Assembly (NCBI RefSeq): GCF_013396335.1
Contig: NZ_JABWSY010000015.1
Coordinates: 1-64,000 of the forward strand
Direction of reading: 5' to 3'
Source of the DNA: Bacillus sp. EB106-08-02-XG196
GTDB lineage: Bacteria > Bacillota > Bacilli > Bacillales > Cytobacillaceae
Length of the DNA stretch: 64,000 bases
Shown here: piece after piece, positions 63,013-64,000 of the stretch
How positions within the stretch are numbered: the first letter of the stretch is position 1
Layout: each line of letters begins with the position of its first letter
Made by a program: the position numbers and the translations under genes
Notes under the pieces: model-generated
Told to the model about the DNA's origin: nothing
Seen by the model: the letters and a program-made list of their open reading frames with translations, nothing else
The model's database searches: none

Positions 63013-63716
63013 TATTTGCGCACCACCATACATGACAAGTAATTTAATTCTGCACCTCGAAGTTCATTAATGTTCCAAATGACCTCTTCATCAGATGTAA
63101 CTTTTGTAACGACATGTGCTTTTTCTAATAAATTCATTTCCTCCAGTAGATCAAGCATTGCGTCTATAACTTTTGCTACTTTGATAAAGACGATCGCATC
63201 GTGGTTTTCAATTACTCGGCGCATTTCTTCCATATCCTCTGTAGCAGGAATCATGGCGACATGGTCATCACCATCAGCCAAAGCAATCCCTAAGCGATTA
63301 ACAGAACCATTAAACGAAGAAATACCCGCTACCGTTTCAATCGGGACATCAGGGTACATCGATTTCATTACGTTCATTAAATGAATAAATGTGCTGAACA
63401 GCATTGGATCCCCTTCAGTCACAAAAGCTACATCTTTTCCTTGAACTAAAAAGCTATAAATAGCTTCCACTGATTTTGTCCACTCAGCTCTTAGTGTATC
63501 TTCATCTTTTGTCATGGGGAATACTAAACCAAGCATCTCTTTTTCTGCCGGGTTAATATACACTTCAACAATACGATGGGCATAAGATTTACTGCCCTTT
63601 AATTTTTTTGGATAAGCAATGACCGGGCTTTCCTGCAATCTGCGAAATGCTTTTACTGTGATTAATTCTGGATCTCCCGGCCCAACACCTAGTCCAAATA
63701 AGGTTCCCATTCTCAT
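63012..63716 (-). CDS. cbiL: Cobalt-precorrin-2 C20-methyltransferase
   Basis: A 234-residue tetrapyrrole methylase: 'FGLGVGPGDPELITVKAFRR', 'VAFVTEGDPMLFSTF' and 'ETVAGISSFNGSVNRLG' place it in the CbiL/CobI group, which methylates C20 before ring contraction. AAAGGAA lies 7 bases upstream of the ATG; the start overlaps the cbiT stop (TAATG). Confidence 0.94.
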   Translation of the reverse strand: MRMGTLFGLGVGPGDPELITVKAFRRLQESPVIAYPKKLKGSKSYAHRIVEVYINPAEKEMLGLVFPMTKDEDTLRAEWTKSVEAIYSFLVQGKDVAFVTEGDPMLFSTFIHLMNVMKSMYPDVPIETVAGISSFNGSVNRLGIALADGDDHVAMIPATEDMEEMRRVIENHDAIVFIKVAKVIDAMLDLLEEMNLLEKAHVVTKVTSDEEVIWNINELRGAELNYLSCMVVRK

Positions 63717-64000
63717 TATTCATTTCCTTTCTTTGCTGTCACAATATAGATTGGATTTAACGGTTCAAAACGCGTTAAATTTAAGATTGGTTTACTCTTT
63801 GAAATTTGTGCCTGTAATATCGATACTTCACAGCCTAATGCTTTTAGATGCCGCAGCGCTTCTGCCAGATTTTCAATCGTTGCAATATTCATAACAAGGC
63901 GTCCATTTGGCTGTAAGCGTGAAATACATGTTTGCAATAAATGCTCCATATTTCCACCGTTGCCGCCAATAAAAATCGCATGCGGATCTGGAAATTCTTC
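63716..64000 (-). CDS. cbiT: Precorrin-6Y/8 methylase CbiT, C-terminal part
   Basis: The gene runs off the right edge; 94 residues are visible. '[13 protein letters not shown]' (the SAM-fold GGSGG-type loop) and '[17 protein letters not shown]' are typical of CbiT, which methylates C15 and decarboxylates the C12 side chain of the corrin precursor. The rest of the operon (cbiE, D, C, J, H and the expected riboswitch) should lie beyond the window. Confidence 0.9.
   Translation of the reverse strand, partial: EEFPDPHAIFIGGNGGNMEHLLQTCISRLQPNGRLVMNIATIENLAEALRHLKALGCEVSILQAQISKSKPILNLTRFEPLNPIYIVTAKKGNE

Noticed and set aside
1-64000. CRISPR array
   Set aside because: No regularly spaced direct repeats with unique spacers were seen; the repeats found are coding paralogues, hairpins or the dispersed short motif.

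Overview
The window comes from a low-GC, Gram-positive, Bacillus-like bacterium. The signs are AT-rich DNA, strong GGAGG-type ribosome binding sites, tightly overlapping operons, intrinsic terminators with U-tracts, a KinB-like sporulation-type histidine kinase, and a cobalamin operon whose order (cbiT-L-F-G-A, sirC, cobA, cbiY-like) matches the one known from Bacillus megaterium. Almost all genes lie on the minus strand; only the histidine kinase, a nucleotidyltransferase and cobT are on the plus strand.

Region 1 (about 0.3-31.5 kb) is a defence island read leftwards. From its 5' end it holds: a two-gene DruH/DruE-like pair (27949-31446 and a DUF1998 helicase, 23157-27958, broken by a one-base frameshift); a small tyrosine recombinase (21991-22557); and a five-gene operon (7262-21819). 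That operon encodes an N6-adenine methylase, a specificity subunit, a giant NERD / degenerate kinase / kinase / DptF-like ATPase fusion, a DptG-position protein and an 1800-residue DptH-like nuclease/HerA ATPase. There is no HsdR and there are no dnd modification genes. The operon therefore looks like methylation-based marking coupled to Dpt-style restriction, resembling the recently described methylation-associated defence systems (MADS). A MazG-like/PLD-helicase pair, a DUF262-DUF1524 (GmrSD-type) enzyme and a small membrane protein follow.

Region 2 (about 32.2-38.9 kb, plus 52.9-55.1 kb) holds repeated, partly decayed copies of one cassette: a DnaD-like initiator, a DnaB-like helicase, a protein X of about 141 residues, and a thermonuclease with an N-terminal membrane segment. 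Copy A (34865-38149) is complete. Copy B (32316-33880) has lost its initiator, the helicase N-terminus and the nuclease. Copy C (53177-55122) has an internal deletion removing the helicase. Copy D (about 38495-38700) is a scrap of the initiator. A frameshifted YhaN-like ATPase fragment abuts copy A. No integrase, capsid or partition gene accompanies the copies.

Region 3 (38.9-52.9 kb) is ordinary chromosome: oligoendopeptidase F, an aldo/keto reductase, an orphan histidine kinase, a nucleotidyltransferase, a DUF4309-NagZ fusion, a secreted calcium-repeat protein with a downstream lipoprotein, and cobT behind a cobalamin riboswitch with an obvious terminator. Several gene scraps lie between them.

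Region 4 (55.7 kb to the right edge) is the distal part of the anaerobic cobalamin operon, from cbiT (cut by the window edge) to a fused cbiW-cbiX. Its junctions overlap by a few bases, and a 10-codon leader peptide precedes one methyltransferase. CobT (region 3) attaches the lower-ligand base made elsewhere to the ring made by this operon.
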